DNA of 64,000 nt from Tetragonia tetragonoides (lineage: Eukaryota > Streptophyta > Magnoliopsida > Caryophyllales > Aizoaceae). Shown in pieces: positions 24,013-34,325 of this stretch (the first letter of the stretch is position 1; each line of letters opens with the position of its first letter). The notes beneath the pieces are model-generated. The model made no database searches. It was not told the DNA's origin and was given only the letters and a program-made list of their open reading frames with translations. The stretch covers positions 5,797,501-5,861,500 of the forward strand of contig CM076153.1 of the NCBI GenBank assembly GCA_038025085.1, given 5' to 3'. The translations under genes and the position numbers were made by a program.

Positions 24013-25329
24013 ATGGCCACTTTCTACACAACTTTGATACCAATCCTTTCCCTCTTTTTCATACTTGCAATATCATTTGCCCAAGCATCTGTGCCTCCCT
24101 CAGCAACATTTAAGTTCGTAAACCAGGGTGATTTTGGTGATTATATTGTTGAGTATGATGGAAATTATCGCACTTTAAAAATATTCAATAGCCCTTTCCA
24201 ACTATGCTTCTACAACACTACCCCAAATGCCTACACCCTTGCTCTACGGATGGGTTTGGTCCGCTCCGAATCGCTTTTCCGATGGGTTTGGGAGGCGAAT
24301 CGTGGCAACCCAGTGGCCGAAAACGCGAAATTAACATTCGGGACCAACGGCAACCTTGTCCTAGCGGATGCCGATGGTCGAATTGCCTGGCAAACCAACA
24401 CAGCCAACAAGGGTGTGGTTGGGTTGAAGTTGCTTGGTAACGGTAACATGGTCCTTCATGATGCGAAGGGGAATTTTATTTGGCAAAGTTTTGACTTTCC
24501 AACGGATACCCTTCTAGTGGGCCAGTCCTTTAAATTGGGGGGACCCACTAAGCTTGTGAGCCGAGTCTCGGCCCAAGTTAACTCAAATGGGCCATACACC
24601 TTAGTAATGGAGCCCGAAAGACTAGCCATGTACTACAAAAGCCCAAATAGCCAAAGCCCACTTGTATACCATACAATGCTAGGCATAACCAAGAGTTCCC
24701 TCAAACAAGCAACATTTGATTGCTCCCCTGAAACAGATGAGGCTTTTGCATATGACTTAACATTTGCATACCAAAGCACAGATGGTTCATCAGGGGGGTC
24801 CTTAGAGATAGCAAGGCCTAAGTATAACAGCACATTGTCGCTCCTTCGGCTCGGGATTGACGGGAACTTAAGGGTTTACACTTACTCAGACAAGGTGGAT
24901 TGGGGAGCTTGGGAAGTGACATTCACCTTGTTTGCCCTGAATTCGCCATACGCAATGTGGGATGCAGAGTGCCAATTGCCCCAAAAATGTGGGGAGTTTG
25001 GGCTTTGTGAGGATAGCCAATGTGTGGCATGCCCTACAAATAAAGGGCTATTGGGATGGAGCAAGAGTTGCAAGGAACCTAAGCCAAGTTGTGGTAAAAA
25101 AGCAGTTTACTATAAGCTTGAAGGGGTTGATCATTTTTTGAGCAAGTATACAAAAGGTGATGGTCCAATTACAATAGATAATTGTGGGCAGAAATGCAGT
25201 AAAGATTGTAAGTGCTTGGGGTATTTTTACCATCAAGAGACTTCAAGGTGTTGGATTGTTTATGACATCAAGACACTCACTAAAACTTCTGATGTCAAAC
25301 ATTTGGGCTATATCAAAGTGTCTAGCTGA
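24013..25329 (+). CDS. EP1: EP1-like secreted glycoprotein (bulb-type lectin + PAN-like), intact
   Basis: A 438-aa intronless gene of the carrot EP1 / Arabidopsis At1g78830-At1g78850 type: apoplastic mannose-lectin-like glycoproteins of epidermal walls, without kinase or membrane segment. Residues 1-25 form a signal peptide ending SFAQA. A B-lectin region at about 85-165 carries GNLVLADADGRIAWQTNTAN and GNMVLHDAKGNFIWQSFDFP. A Cys-rich EGF-like stretch (CQLPQKCGEFGLC) follows, then a C-terminal PAN-like domain (DNCGQKCSKDCKCLGYFYHQ). N-glycosylation sequons NTT and NST are present. The length matches the family. A TATA box and a short leader precede it. A 14-bp direct repeat of the stop region (GTGTCTAGCTGATT) occurs again 30 bp downstream. 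The broken neighbour at 26777 is a tandem paralogue. The biochemical ligand cannot be told from sequence. Confidence 0.95.
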   Translation: MATFYTTLIPILSLFFILAISFAQASVPPSATFKFVNQGDFGDYIVEYDGNYRTLKIFNSPFQLCFYNTTPNAYTLALRMGLVRSESLFRWVWEANRGNPVAENAKLTFGTNGNLVLADADGRIAWQTNTANKGVVGLKLLGNGNMVLHDAKGNFIWQSFDFPTDTLLVGQSFKLGGPTKLVSRVSAQVNSNGPYTLVMEPERLAMYYKSPNSQSPLVYHTMLGITKSSLKQATFDCSPETDEAFAYDLTFAYQSTDGSSGGSLEIARPKYNSTLSLLRLGIDGNLRVYTYSDKVDWGAWEVTFTLFALNSPYAMWDAECQLPQKCGEFGLCEDSQCVACPTNKGLLGWSKSCKEPKPSCGKKAVYYKLEGVDHFLSKYTKGDGPITIDNCGQKCSKDCKCLGYFYHQETSRCWIVYDIKTLTKTSDVKHLGYIKVSS

Positions 25330-26310
25330 TTCCTATTGAAAAAAAAAGTGTCTAGCTGATTGATGGAGTATTTATTAGACAAAATCTATATTGATTCAAA
25401 ATAATCAAAAATATGATTGTCAAAAAAAAAAAAAAAAACAGCCAATTGTGTGTTGGATTAGCAACCAATATTACTCTTATATTCCATATTTCAGTCACGT
25501 TTGTTAACAGAATACAGTTGTTTGTTGTGTTTTGCTAAAATATAAGAACGAGTCTCCATTCAAATATCCAACTAAACTTATCTCGAACTTGTAGGCCTAG
25601 ATAATTGGATAAGCCAACGAGTAACGACCCTTACTTTCACATCATCATCCCAAACCACTTAGGCCAAAGCCCAATTGTTAAGACTTAAGATCCCTTATTT
25701 CCAAATGAAATCATTAACTTAAGACCTCTAGTATAGAAGGTTTTGAATGACCGCATGAGACAAACTCAATTACTACAAATTAGGATTTGAAAGGAGTTGT
25801 TAGACACATGTAGCCGAATTTTAATCTAATGATTAGGTGAATGCATGTGCGTTGCAGGGTTTGTAATTAATGTCGTACAATAAAATCAGTATTTTGGCCC
25901 AATTCGAGATGAGCTAGGTTTCTGGATTTGACATAGGCTTGGTTAGGTGAAGTCCCATTCTTACCTTAAAAATACTAAATTATTAACCATTATATGTCAT
26001 GGACTCATGGGAATGAAAAATACAATTTCTTATTAAGAAAAGAATACTCATTTTTTTTTTCAAGACAAACTGACAAAGCAGCTATTTCTAGTTTATTTAT
26101 TCTCAAAAAAAGTAATGGGAGTATATTTCAAGAGGGACTGAAGATCACTTGAGGCCATAATTATCTCACAAGATTTCATCGATAATCCAAGTTTTATAAA
26201 TTGGGTAGCCCGGCCCGCAACAAGAACATCGATGCGAGTGACACACTGACCGTCATAGTAATCTAGATCCATGGCATGTGCCTTCACTTTTGACTGACTC
26301 ACCTACCGCA
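25330..26310. other. Intergenic, nothing recognised
   Basis: Only A-runs and AT-rich text; no gene or bounded element seen. Confidence 0.55.
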
Positions 26311-26311
26311 T

Positions 26312-26530
26312 TTTTCAAATTTCTAGTAATAAATAAATGTTTAATAATGTCAACTTGCAAAAAAAAAAATAGAGTATTTTGGGGTTTCCTAGTAAATATA
26401 GACTTGCAAATTGCCACATTTCTCAATTTTCTAGTAATAAAAGAATGTTTAATAATGTCAACTTGCAAAGTTCTATTAAAAAATTTGAGTATTTTGGGAA
26501 TTTCTAGTAAATACTTGTAATTTGCAATAT
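26312..26530. repeat. Two-copy tandem repeat, about 108 bp
   Basis: The block TTCTAGTAATAAATAAATGT with TTAATAATGTCAACTTGCAA recurs about 108 bp later with small changes. Immediately after, at 26546-26575, the text GGTGGATATCCGTAAGTATA CCCGTGCGTCGCAC resembles, in reverse, a decayed Helitron 3' terminus. Confidence 0.6.
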
Positions 26531-26684
26531 TATACTATGACACTGGGTGGATATCCGTAAGTATACCCGTGCGTCGCACGAACCGTAATTATACTTTGAT
26601 TTGATTTTTTTTTTTTTTTTGACAAACTTTATTTGAAACTTTTGAATACGAAGATAAAATGGGAAACATTTCTCCTATGGTCTC

Positions 26685-26694
26685 TATATAAATA
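26685..26694 (+). promoter_or_regulatory. TATA box of the broken EP1-like copy
   Basis: TATATAAATA lies 83 bp upstream of the pseudogene's start codon. Confidence 0.6.
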
Positions 26695-27650
26695 GGAACC
26701 TCGTTTATGCATAGACATAGTTGCCCAAATAAAACACAATAGCCACTTAGCTAGTGAGGTGAACCCAATATCCAATATGCTTTCCATCCTATCTATTATT
26801 CTCTCCTTATCCTGCCTCATTTTATCAACAAAAACTCAAGCTTTCGTCCCTCCCTCAGCTACATTCAAGTATGTCAACCAAGGCGATTTTGATATGTATA
26901 GATAGCCCAAAATGGTTCGGACTTATGTTCTATAACAACACCCCAAACACATACACCCTCGGTATAGGTATGGGCTTTACAGCCAAATGGGTTTGGGTCG
27001 CGAACCGGAATAAACCGGTTCGCGACGGTGCAACCCTAACATTTGGAAAAGATGGTAACCTTATATTGGCTGATATGGACCGCCAAATCGTATGGCAGAC
27101 CAACACAGCTAATAGGGGTGTGGTAGGGATTGAGTTGCTTGAAAGTGGTAACTTGGTTCTTTATAATAGCAAGGGAAAGTTTGTTTGGCAAAGTTTTGAC
27201 CATCCAACAGATACCCTTTTACCGGGCCAGTCTCTTCGGGCTGGGTTGGCTGATAAACTCGTGAGTTGGGCCTCTATGAAAAGTAGCTTAGAAGGGCCTT
27301 ATAGCCTAATAATGAGGCCCAATAGAGTGTCCATGTATTACAAGGGTAAAAACAGCCCAAAACTACTCCAATACAACACAATGTTAGACACACATGCTAG
27401 CTCCCTTAGTGAAGTGAAATTCGAAGTGGATTCAACTCTATGGGGTGGATCTTTATACGAGCTAAACCTTGTATATTCATCCAAAGATAATGCAACGGGG
27501 GGGACCCAAGTCGTAACGAGCACTAAATATAATAGTACATTGTCGTTCATTCGTCTTGATTTTGATGGAAATTTGAGGGTATACTCTTTTTTCGACGAGG
27601 TCCCAGATGGTATATAGGCCGTTGAATATTCCATGTTTAGTAAGGACTTA

Positions 27651-27655
27651 TTATA
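27651..27655 (+). repeat. Target-site duplication, left (TTATA)
   Basis: TTATA directly before the LTR; the matching copy is at 30501-30505. Confidence 0.9.
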
Positions 27656-28365
27656 TGTTGAGGTAACGCCCCAATACCAAATAATATTTAGTTGTGTTTT
27701 ATTTTATTTAAGTTTGTAAAGAAATAAAATAAAACAAAAGAAAAAAAAAAAAAAGGAAGTTAAAAGGTTGGGAAAACAAAAGGTCTTAGCCTTTTGGTTT
27801 TCTTTAGTATTGAAAGAAATAGTTGATGATTGGAAAGGCAAAAGCCTTTTGATTGGCTATAAAAAGAAATGGCCGAGTGATTGAGTTTGGCAGTAAAAGA
27901 GAAGGCCGAAACAAAAGAAAAAAGGAAGAGACCAAGTGAGTGAGAGACAAACAAAGAGTGAGAGAAATTGAGTATTTCTCCAAAGAGGTTTGTTTCAGTT
28001 CACGGTTGATTCGGCTTGTTCGGGTGAAGATAATCAGAGTATTCGGATCGGTCATCGACAGGTATTTTGTGGGTGTATCTTTGGTTTTGTGGGAGTACCA
28101 AATTGAGTTAGAGTTTGTCAATTTGTACTAATACCAAAGATAGTTTGTTTACTTGTTGCTTGATCTTGTGATTGTTGCCGATTGTACTCTTGATTATCAT
28201 AGTGGATTATTGTTTAGTGCGTGGAGATCCGCACCGTGGTTTTTCCCCTAATTGAGAGGGGTTTTCCACGTAAAATTGTTTGTGTTGTTTTTTGGGTTCT
28301 TGCACTTTATTTTTCCGTTTATCTGTTGTTGTGATTGTGGGTAAATACCGTAGTTTTCCCCAACA
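27656..28365 (+). repeat. 5' LTR
   Basis: 710 bp, TG...CA ends. It contains a TATAAAAA box at 27858-27865, likely the element's promoter. Short open frames inside it recur identically in the 3' LTR and are not genes. Confidence 0.95.
27858..27865 (+). promoter_or_regulatory. LTR TATA box
   Basis: TATAAAAA within the 5' LTR; the same text is in the 3' LTR at 29993-30000. Confidence 0.6.
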
Positions 28366-28366
28366 G

Positions 28367-28380
28367 TGGTATCAGAGCTT
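28367..28380 (+). promoter_or_regulatory. Primer binding site (initiator Met tRNA)
   Basis: TGGTATCAGAGCTT starts 2 nt after the 5' LTR and is the standard plant copia primer site complementary to the 3' end of tRNA-iMet. Confidence 0.93.
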
Positions 28381-28449
28381 TTGGTTGTAGGATCGGTGGT
28401 GGGAAAATTACTGTATTTGTTGAAGGAGGAATTATTTTGTGCAAGTAAC

Positions 28450-29796
28450 ATGTCTGGTAGTGTGCCCAAATTTGAAATCCCTTTGTTTGATGGTAAAATT
28501 AATTTTACTGTGTGGAAGAGTACGGTTGAGGATTTGTTGGTTCAACAAAATTTAGATGAGGCTTTAGATGAGACAAAGCCTAGTGGGGTGACCGATGCCC
28601 AATGGACATCGAAGAAGAAGAAAGCTGTCAGTACTATTAGATTAGCTATGGCTCCGGAGATCAAGTATAATTACTTGACTGAGACAGATCCAAAGAAGTT
28701 GTTGGATAAGCTCCAGAGTGTATATGCATCAAAGTCACTGACTAACAAGCTTTGTTTGAGATATGAGTTGTACCAGCTAAAGATGGAGCAAGGTACAGCG
28801 TTGCAGGACCACATTAACAGTTTTAACCAGCTAGTATGTCAGTTGAGAAATGCAGATGAGAAGATCTCCGATCAAGAGGAGGCATTGTTATTGTTGGCTT
28901 CACTACCTAAGTCCTACAGGCCAATTGTGCAGACATTACTTGTAGGGAGGACAGAGATTACACTAGATGAAGCAATGACAGTGTTGAGAGAGAATGATCG
29001 GATGATGCTGCAGGTTGATGGTGTATCTCCTAGTGATGGAGGAGATAGAGTACTAGCTGCGGAGGTGTCCGAAAGAGGGAGGAATCATGAGAGAAGAGGT
29101 GGTGGCCCGAGAAGTAGGTCGAAGTCGCGCGCTAGAGACTTTAGTAACGTGGAGTGTTACTATTGTGGTGAGAAGGGTCATTTTCAGAGTCGTTGCCCAA
29201 AAATGAGAGATGATTTGAAGAGTTTCAAGCAGCTGCAAGAGAAGATGGGCAAGACCAAAATTGATGATGATAGCGGTTCCTCTAATGTAATTATGTCTTG
29301 TGATGGTAATAAGGAGTTGTTCTTGGCTAGTGACAATGAGGGGAAGGAAAGCCAAGAGAGTTGGGTGTTGGACTCCGGCGCTTCGGTTCACATTTGTAGA
29401 GACCATGCTATGTTTGATACTTTGTGCCAAGATGGAGAGTATGGTGACATCAACATGGGGAGTGGTAAGTTGAAGGTGAAAGGGATGGGTAGCATCCGAA
29501 TTGAGCTCCATGGTGGTGTGACTAGAACCTTCCACAATGTGAGGTATGTACCCGATGCTCGTGTTAACGTGATTTCGTTGGGTGAGTGGACATCGCAAGG
29601 GTGTAGATACATTGGTACGGGAAGGTGGTGCAAAGTGTATCGTGGTGCTACTTTGATTGTGCAAGGAAAGAAGGCGGAGAACAACTTGTGCTATGTTGAG
29701 GGTCATTGCGTAAGGAGGAGCAAGGCCAAGAAGAAGGTCCGTTTTTCGGACAAGGTGGAGGTATTTGGTGATTTGGGTCGAGGGAGGATTTGTTGA
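28450..29796 (+). CDS. Copia gag with zinc knuckle and protease motif
   Basis: 448 aa. The start ATG at 28450 (MSGSVPKFEIPLFDGKINF) fits copia gag better than the upstream non-ATG extension. A gag/UBN2 region covers about 10-200. A basic Arg/Ser stretch (about 210-230) precedes the CCHC knuckle CYYCGEKGHFQSRC at about 236. The aspartic-protease motif WVLDSGASVHIC has its Asp at about 308. The frame ends in a Lys-rich tail, KKKVRFSDKVEVFG, just before the purine tract, and its TGA stop uses the first bases of the 3' LTR. The polyprotein is normally far longer; integrase and RT are deleted rather than mutated. Confidence 0.93.
   Translation: MSGSVPKFEIPLFDGKINFTVWKSTVEDLLVQQNLDEALDETKPSGVTDAQWTSKKKKAVSTIRLAMAPEIKYNYLTETDPKKLLDKLQSVYASKSLTNKLCLRYELYQLKMEQGTALQDHINSFNQLVCQLRNADEKISDQEEALLLLASLPKSYRPIVQTLLVGRTEITLDEAMTVLRENDRMMLQVDGVSPSDGGDRVLAAEVSERGRNHERRGGGPRSRSKSRARDFSNVECYYCGEKGHFQSRCPKMRDDLKSFKQLQEKMGKTKIDDDSGSSNVIMSCDGNKELFLASDNEGKESQESWVLDSGASVHICRDHAMFDTLCQDGEYGDINMGSGKLKVKGMGSIRIELHGGVTRTFHNVRYVPDARVNVISLGEWTSQGCRYIGTGRWCKVYRGATLIVQGKKAENNLCYVEGHCVRRSKAKKKVRFSDKVEVFGDLGRGRIC
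29780..29788 (+). promoter_or_regulatory. Polypurine tract
   Basis: GAGGGAGGA directly upstream of the 3' LTR, the expected plus-strand primer for reverse transcription. Confidence 0.8.
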
Positions 29797-30500
29797 GGTA
29801 ACGCCCCAATACCAAATAATATTTAGTTGTGTTTTATTTTATTTAAGTTTGTAAAGAAATAAAATAAAACAAAAGAAAAAAAAAAAAAAGGAAGTTAAAA
29901 GGTTGGGAAAACAAAAGGTCTTAGCCTTTTGGTTTTCTTTAGTATTGAAAGAAATAGTTGATGATTGGAAAGGCAAAAGCCTTTTGATTGGCTATAAAAA
30001 GAAATGGCCGAGTGATTGAGTTTGGCAGTAAAAGAGAAGGCCGAAACAAAAGAAAAAAGGAAGAGACCAAGTGAGTGAGAGACAAACAAAGAGTGAGAGA
30101 AATTGAGTATTTCTCCAAAGAGGTTTGTTTCAGTTCACGGTTGATTCGGCTTGTTCGGGTGAAGATAATCAGAGTATTCGGATCGGTCATCGACAGGTAT
30201 TTTGTGGGTGTATCTTTGGTTTTGTGGGAGTACCAAATTGAGTTAGAGTTTGTCAATTTGTACTAATACCAAAGATAGTTTGTTTACTTGTTGCTTGATC
30301 TTGTGATTGTTGCCGATTGTACTCTTGATTATCATAGTGGATTATTGTTTAGTGCGTGGAGATCCGCACCGTGGTTTTTCCCCTAATTGAGAGGGGTTTT
30401 CCACGTAAAATTGTTTGTGTTGTTTTTTGGGTTCTTGCACTTTATTTTTCCGTTTATCTGTTGTTGTGATTGTGGGTAAATACCGTAGTTTTCCCCAACA
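29791..30500 (+). repeat. 3' LTR
   Basis: 710 bp, apparently identical to the 5' LTR, followed by the TTATA duplication at 30501-30505. Confidence 0.95.
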
Positions 30501-30885
30501 TTATATCATGAGGGAAACGAGTGTGAACTCCCCGAACGTTGTGGCAATTTCGGGGTATGCCACAAGGACCAATGTGTAGCTTGCCCATCGCCTAACGGAC
30601 TATTAGGGTGGACCGAAAAATGTGAGGCCCCGAAGTTGGGTGGATGTAGTAATGGAGGGAAGAATAATGTTAAGTATTACAAGATTGAAGGAGTTGAGCA
30701 TTTCACTAGTAAGTATTACAAGATTGAAGGAAAGTGAGTGTGGAAATAAGTGTAGCAAAGATTGCAAGTGTTTGGGTTACTTTTATCACCAAGAGACCTC
30801 AAAATGTTGGATTGTTTATGATCTTAAGACCTTGAACAAGTCCGGGAATAGCAAGCATTTGGGTTACATCAAGTTTTCTAACTAG

Positions 30886-31997
30886 TTTAGTTATCACTAG
30901 CTAGCTATATCCGTTGCTATATTTTCTTTCATTTATGCTTCTAGTGTCCATTTAGGGTCATTGATGTAATGGAACGACTATTATTGTGAGATGAGCGTTA
31001 ATTTCTTTGATAGTTGAATGACAGCCATTTCTACTACTCGGAGTTGTCCCAAACTATCGAGTGAGTAATTAACAATAATCGATCGCATTGGATTTAAAAT
31101 TCGGTTGATCCATCCTAAGCTCAATCGAGATGAATATAAGTTTCGCTTGGATTCTAGTGATATATGAGTTGTGGTTTCAACGGGTGTTTGAGTTTCGGCT
31201 ATACATTTATTTTCAATTAAATAAAATGGTTTGATTTTCAAAAAAAAAAAGAAAAAAGAAAAAGAGATGGAACATGGGATAAAATGGACGATATGGTCGT
31301 GAATTTCTTTAGAAAAGGAAGTAGAGAATCTGATAGAAATTAAAAAGTAGTGACTTGAGAGAAACCCACTGTTAAATACATATTTATATTTAGTATTTAG
31401 ATAGCATACTTAAGTAGTATATTTAATATCTCAAAATACTAAAAAATTATTAAATTGGGAAATTTGGTGACAACTACAGAATGTTTGGAATAAACTGAAG
31501 AAAATAGAAAGAAACTGAAAGTTTTAATTGGAAACTGGAAAAAATTTGGGAGAAAAAAAAAGGAGAAAACTGTAACTTAGTGGAAATCAGCATAGAGAAT
31601 CATGTCTGTAGAGTTGCAAACGAATTGAACGGGCTCGGTCAAAGTTCGTTTGTTAATAAACAAGCCGAACTCAAACAAAACTTTCGAGTCATTTAATAAT
31701 GCGATAATTGAAATAGTAACGTTGTACACTTTATTATTAGTAATTGATTCGATGCTAGACATGCCCTTCCAGCCTGCTGTGTCCGCAAATTTCTTTGGTG
31801 TGGTGCTGAGTCTACGGACTCTTCTTGTAAATTCGCTAGTGACTATAGAAAAAAAAAATAAATAAATAAAAAAAAATTGGTGTGAAACAAAAAAAAAGAA
31901 AAAATTGCTATAACCTGGTATTATTCTTGGCGTGAATGTGGCTCTTGATATAATTGGTGTTGTTCTCTTTCTCGTTTCAACCTTTATGAAAACAAAT
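30886..31997. other. Intergenic, nothing recognised
   Basis: AT-rich. About 31480-31570 contains ACTGGAAAAA-like text reminiscent of the repeats inside the MITE at 3990-4608, but no boundaries are seen. Confidence 0.5.
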
Positions 31998-32190
31998 CAA
32001 AGTAGGTTGGTCTAGTGGTTTAAATTTTGTTTTTCTTATCCATCACCAAGGTTCAAATTTTACTAGGGGCATTTGGGATCCTTTTCTCTTATTTCCTCTT
32101 CCTCCCAAATACCTGTCCACTAAGCTTCTGGGCCTTAAACCCGAGATAGGCCAGTTTGGGAGCGGGCCTCTTTACCTTAAAATAAAATAA
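31998..32190 (+). repeat. tRNA-derived SINE-like element
   Basis: An A-box-like GGTTGGTCTAGTGGTTTAA and a B-box GGTTCAAATTTTAC lie about 35 bp apart, followed by a short unrelated body. A related copy at about 34330 shares the promoter boxes and the TACTAGGG... continuation. Confidence 0.55.
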
Positions 32191-32194
32191 ATCT

Positions 32195-33005
32195 TTATGA
32201 AAACAGTTTTTAAAGGAAACAATTTTCTCGGAATTGTTTTTGTATGAAACAGTTTTCCTTTAAAACGGAAAACAATATTCCTCTTTTTTCCTAGTTTTCT
32301 TTGAAACATTATTCCCAGAAAACAGTTTTCTTAGTGAATGATTTTCGCGGAAAACAAATTAGGGTTTCGGGTTTAGGGTTTTAAGGGTTTACAGTTTGGT
32401 TTAGGGAAAATGGGCTTAGGGTTTATGGTTTCAAGAAAACAGTTTTTTCTAGTTTTCTTAGAAACATTTTTTCCAAAAAATGCTTTTTTCCCAAAAAAAA
32501 TACGCGGAAAACAATTTTAGGATTTGGGGTTTAGATTTAGAGTTTTAGGGTTTAGGGTTTAAGGGTATAGGGTTTTTAGGGTTTAGGGTTAGGGTTTAGG
32601 GGTAGGGTTTAGGGTTTAGGGGTAGGGTTTAGGTTTAGGGTTAGCGTGTAGGGTTTAGGGTTAGGGATAGGGTTTAGGGTTTAGGGTTAGCGTTTGAGGA
32701 AAACACTTTTCCAAGAAAACATTTTTTGTGGAAAACACTTTTCCAAGAATACAGTTTTTCTTGAAAACATTTTTCCAAGAAAACAGTTTTTGAAGAAAAC
32801 AATTTTTTAAAAAAACAGTTTTTGAAGAAAACAACTTTTCTGGAAAATACTTTTTAGAGAAAATCGTATTTTTTTTTCAAGAAAACAGTTTTTCTCCCAG
32901 AATAATTTTCTTGGTTACCAAAAGTTTTTCTCCCAGAAAATAGTTTTCCATTTCTCTTTATTTGGTTACCAAAATAAGGAAAATAGTTGTCAAAGGAAAA
33001 ACATT
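32195..33005. repeat. GAAAACAGTTTTC palindromic repeats
   Basis: The short palindrome-like unit GAAAACAGTTTTC (and variants) recurs many times on both sides of the telomere-like block. Non-coding. Confidence 0.75.
32360..32695 (+). repeat. Interstitial telomere-like repeat (TTTAGGG)n, degenerate
   Basis: Many TTTAGGG units occur with variants such as TTAGGG, TTTAGGGG and TTTACAG. The block is embedded within the GAAAACAGTTTTC repeats. The unit is the plant telomere repeat. Confidence 0.85.
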
Positions 33006-33222
33006 TTCACCATTTGGGACACGATTTGTCGTTTGTTGGACACTATCCTTGACCTCTAATAGTGAGGTTTAGGATTGGGTCGGGTTTTCGGGACTTTGAG
33101 CAATAAAATCGGACTTTCCCCCAACTTGATCGAGCCTTGAGCCGTGCTTTCATATCTCTTTTTCAAAATTGATTTTTATTTAGAAAAATTTGTTATGAAT
33201 AATCCCAAGTTTTAGTGGTCCT

Positions 33223-33292
33223 CCACATCGTATGGCAGACCAACACAACCAATAAAGGTGTGGAAATAATTAATTTGCTTGAAAGTGGTAAC
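33223..33292 (+). pseudogene. EP1-like gene fragment
   Basis: ATCGTATGGCAGACCAACAC through GCTTGAAAGTGGTAACCT matches the B-lectin segment (IVWQTNTxNxGV ... LLESGNL) of the broken copy at 27087-27157. The rest of the gene is absent. A third relic of the tandem cluster. Confidence 0.75.
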
Positions 33293-33299
33293 CTATCTA

Positions 33300-34325
33300 T
33301 GAAAATATCAATATCTGCTCACAAACAACAATTGATATTATTATCATCTACAAACCCCTTATATAAGCATAATATCATGCTCATGTTATGCTTTTGGTTA
33401 TAGAAGTGAAATCACGTTGAGGCGGCCTCATAAGAGATTTATTATTTTACATTTTTAATATCCCATATATTGACAAATGCCCCCATTTATCTCAATATGC
33501 AAATCTAAATTTAATTGTAATGATATAGTACATGAGTTAATATTAAAAAAAATAAATAAAAATTAAGGTTGTTGCAAAATTGGAATAATTTCAAATAAAT
33601 AAAGCTTTCATATTTCTTCTCCCTACATGACCCAACCAAAAGATAAGTTAACATTCCATGGCACTGGATTCAGATTCGTTATTGGGCTGGGCCGAATGTT
33701 AATTATTTCTAAACCACTAGCCATGCGTCAAAGTTATTGGGCTGGGCCCCAAAACGGGTTTGGGGCTGGGGAAAAGGGATTCACCTGTACAAAGAAAAGT
33801 GTGATAAAGTGTTGGGGGTGGTAGTTTTACAAAAATGGTCATGTTAGTGGAACCCCTCGTAGGAAACAATCAGTGAAGTAGCTTTCAGACAAGATCTTTG
33901 TAGGGACAATCTATTTATGCAAAAAATCTACTAAAATTTTCTCTTATATTGTGACCTTTGTTTTTTTTTTTTGTTTTTTTTTTTGAGTGATATATTGTGA
34001 CCTTTGTTAATAAGCTGATGAATCATGGAGTAATTCGATTTAAAAGGGACCCTTACCAAAAGATTTGATTCACCCTCCAACATCAAGTCTGAATCTTTCG
34101 TAAAGAGATCTGTTTTATTATATTATCTTCTTAAGAAGAAAACATAAAAAATAATAATTTTTATTTCGTCTTAATTTGACTATTTCTTGGATTCTTTATA
34201 CATTATATACTTACTTCAACTAATAAGCAACAACGTTGTAAGAAATTTAAACAATGAGTGTTTAATTAGTCTTTTGAAAATAGGACAATAAAAAGGTCAT
34301 GTAAGTTTTTTTGATATTTAGCCAA
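33300..34325. other. Intergenic, nothing recognised
   Basis: AT-rich with T runs; no gene or bounded element seen. Confidence 0.5.

Larger units (their letters stand above)
27656..30500 (+). mobile_element. Non-autonomous Ty1/copia LTR retrotransposon, gag-protease only (TR-GAG type)
   Basis: Total 2845 bp. Both LTRs are 710 bp (27656-28365 and 29791-30500), start TGTTGAGG and end CCCCAACA. By eye I find no difference between them, including the 14-A run. A 5-bp target duplication (TTATA) flanks it. A tRNA-iMet-type primer binding site and a purine tract are in place. The only frame encodes gag plus the start of protease; integrase, reverse transcriptase and RNase H are absent. It would need enzymes from another copia element. 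The matched LTRs point to a recent insertion. Confidence 0.95.
26777..30885 (+). pseudogene. EP1-like lectin pseudogene, interrupted by a copia element
   Basis: Tandem paralogue of the gene at 24013. Four lesions are seen. (1) After MLSILSIILSLSCLILSTKT and NQGDF, the reading frame hits TAG at 26903-26905; about 20 residues are missing and the frame changes before FYNNTPNTYT. (2) In the lectin half (frame open to 27617) a TAG at 27615 stands where the intact copy has Trp. (3) A 2845-bp LTR element (27656-30500) splits the gene between SKDLLY and YHEGNECELP, with TTATA duplicated. (4) In the 3' part AAGTATTACAAGATTGAAGG is duplicated 40 bp apart and the frame shifts with a local deletion, before the C-terminal CSKDCKCLGYFYHQETSKCW resumes to TAG at 30883. 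The upstream TATA box survives. It cannot make a full EP1 protein. Confidence 0.93.

Noticed and set aside
24231..24449. Antisense and alternate-frame ORFs over the intact EP1 gene
   Set aside because: Shadows of the real frame with no own start context or homology.
26546..26600. Third Helitron 3' end (reverse of GGTGGATATCCG...)
   Set aside because: The terminal bases read CCCAG rather than CTRR and no 5' end was found; at most a decayed remnant.
29053..29706. 217-codon minus-strand frame
   Set aside because: Antisense shadow of the copia gag-protease gene; no recognisable domain.
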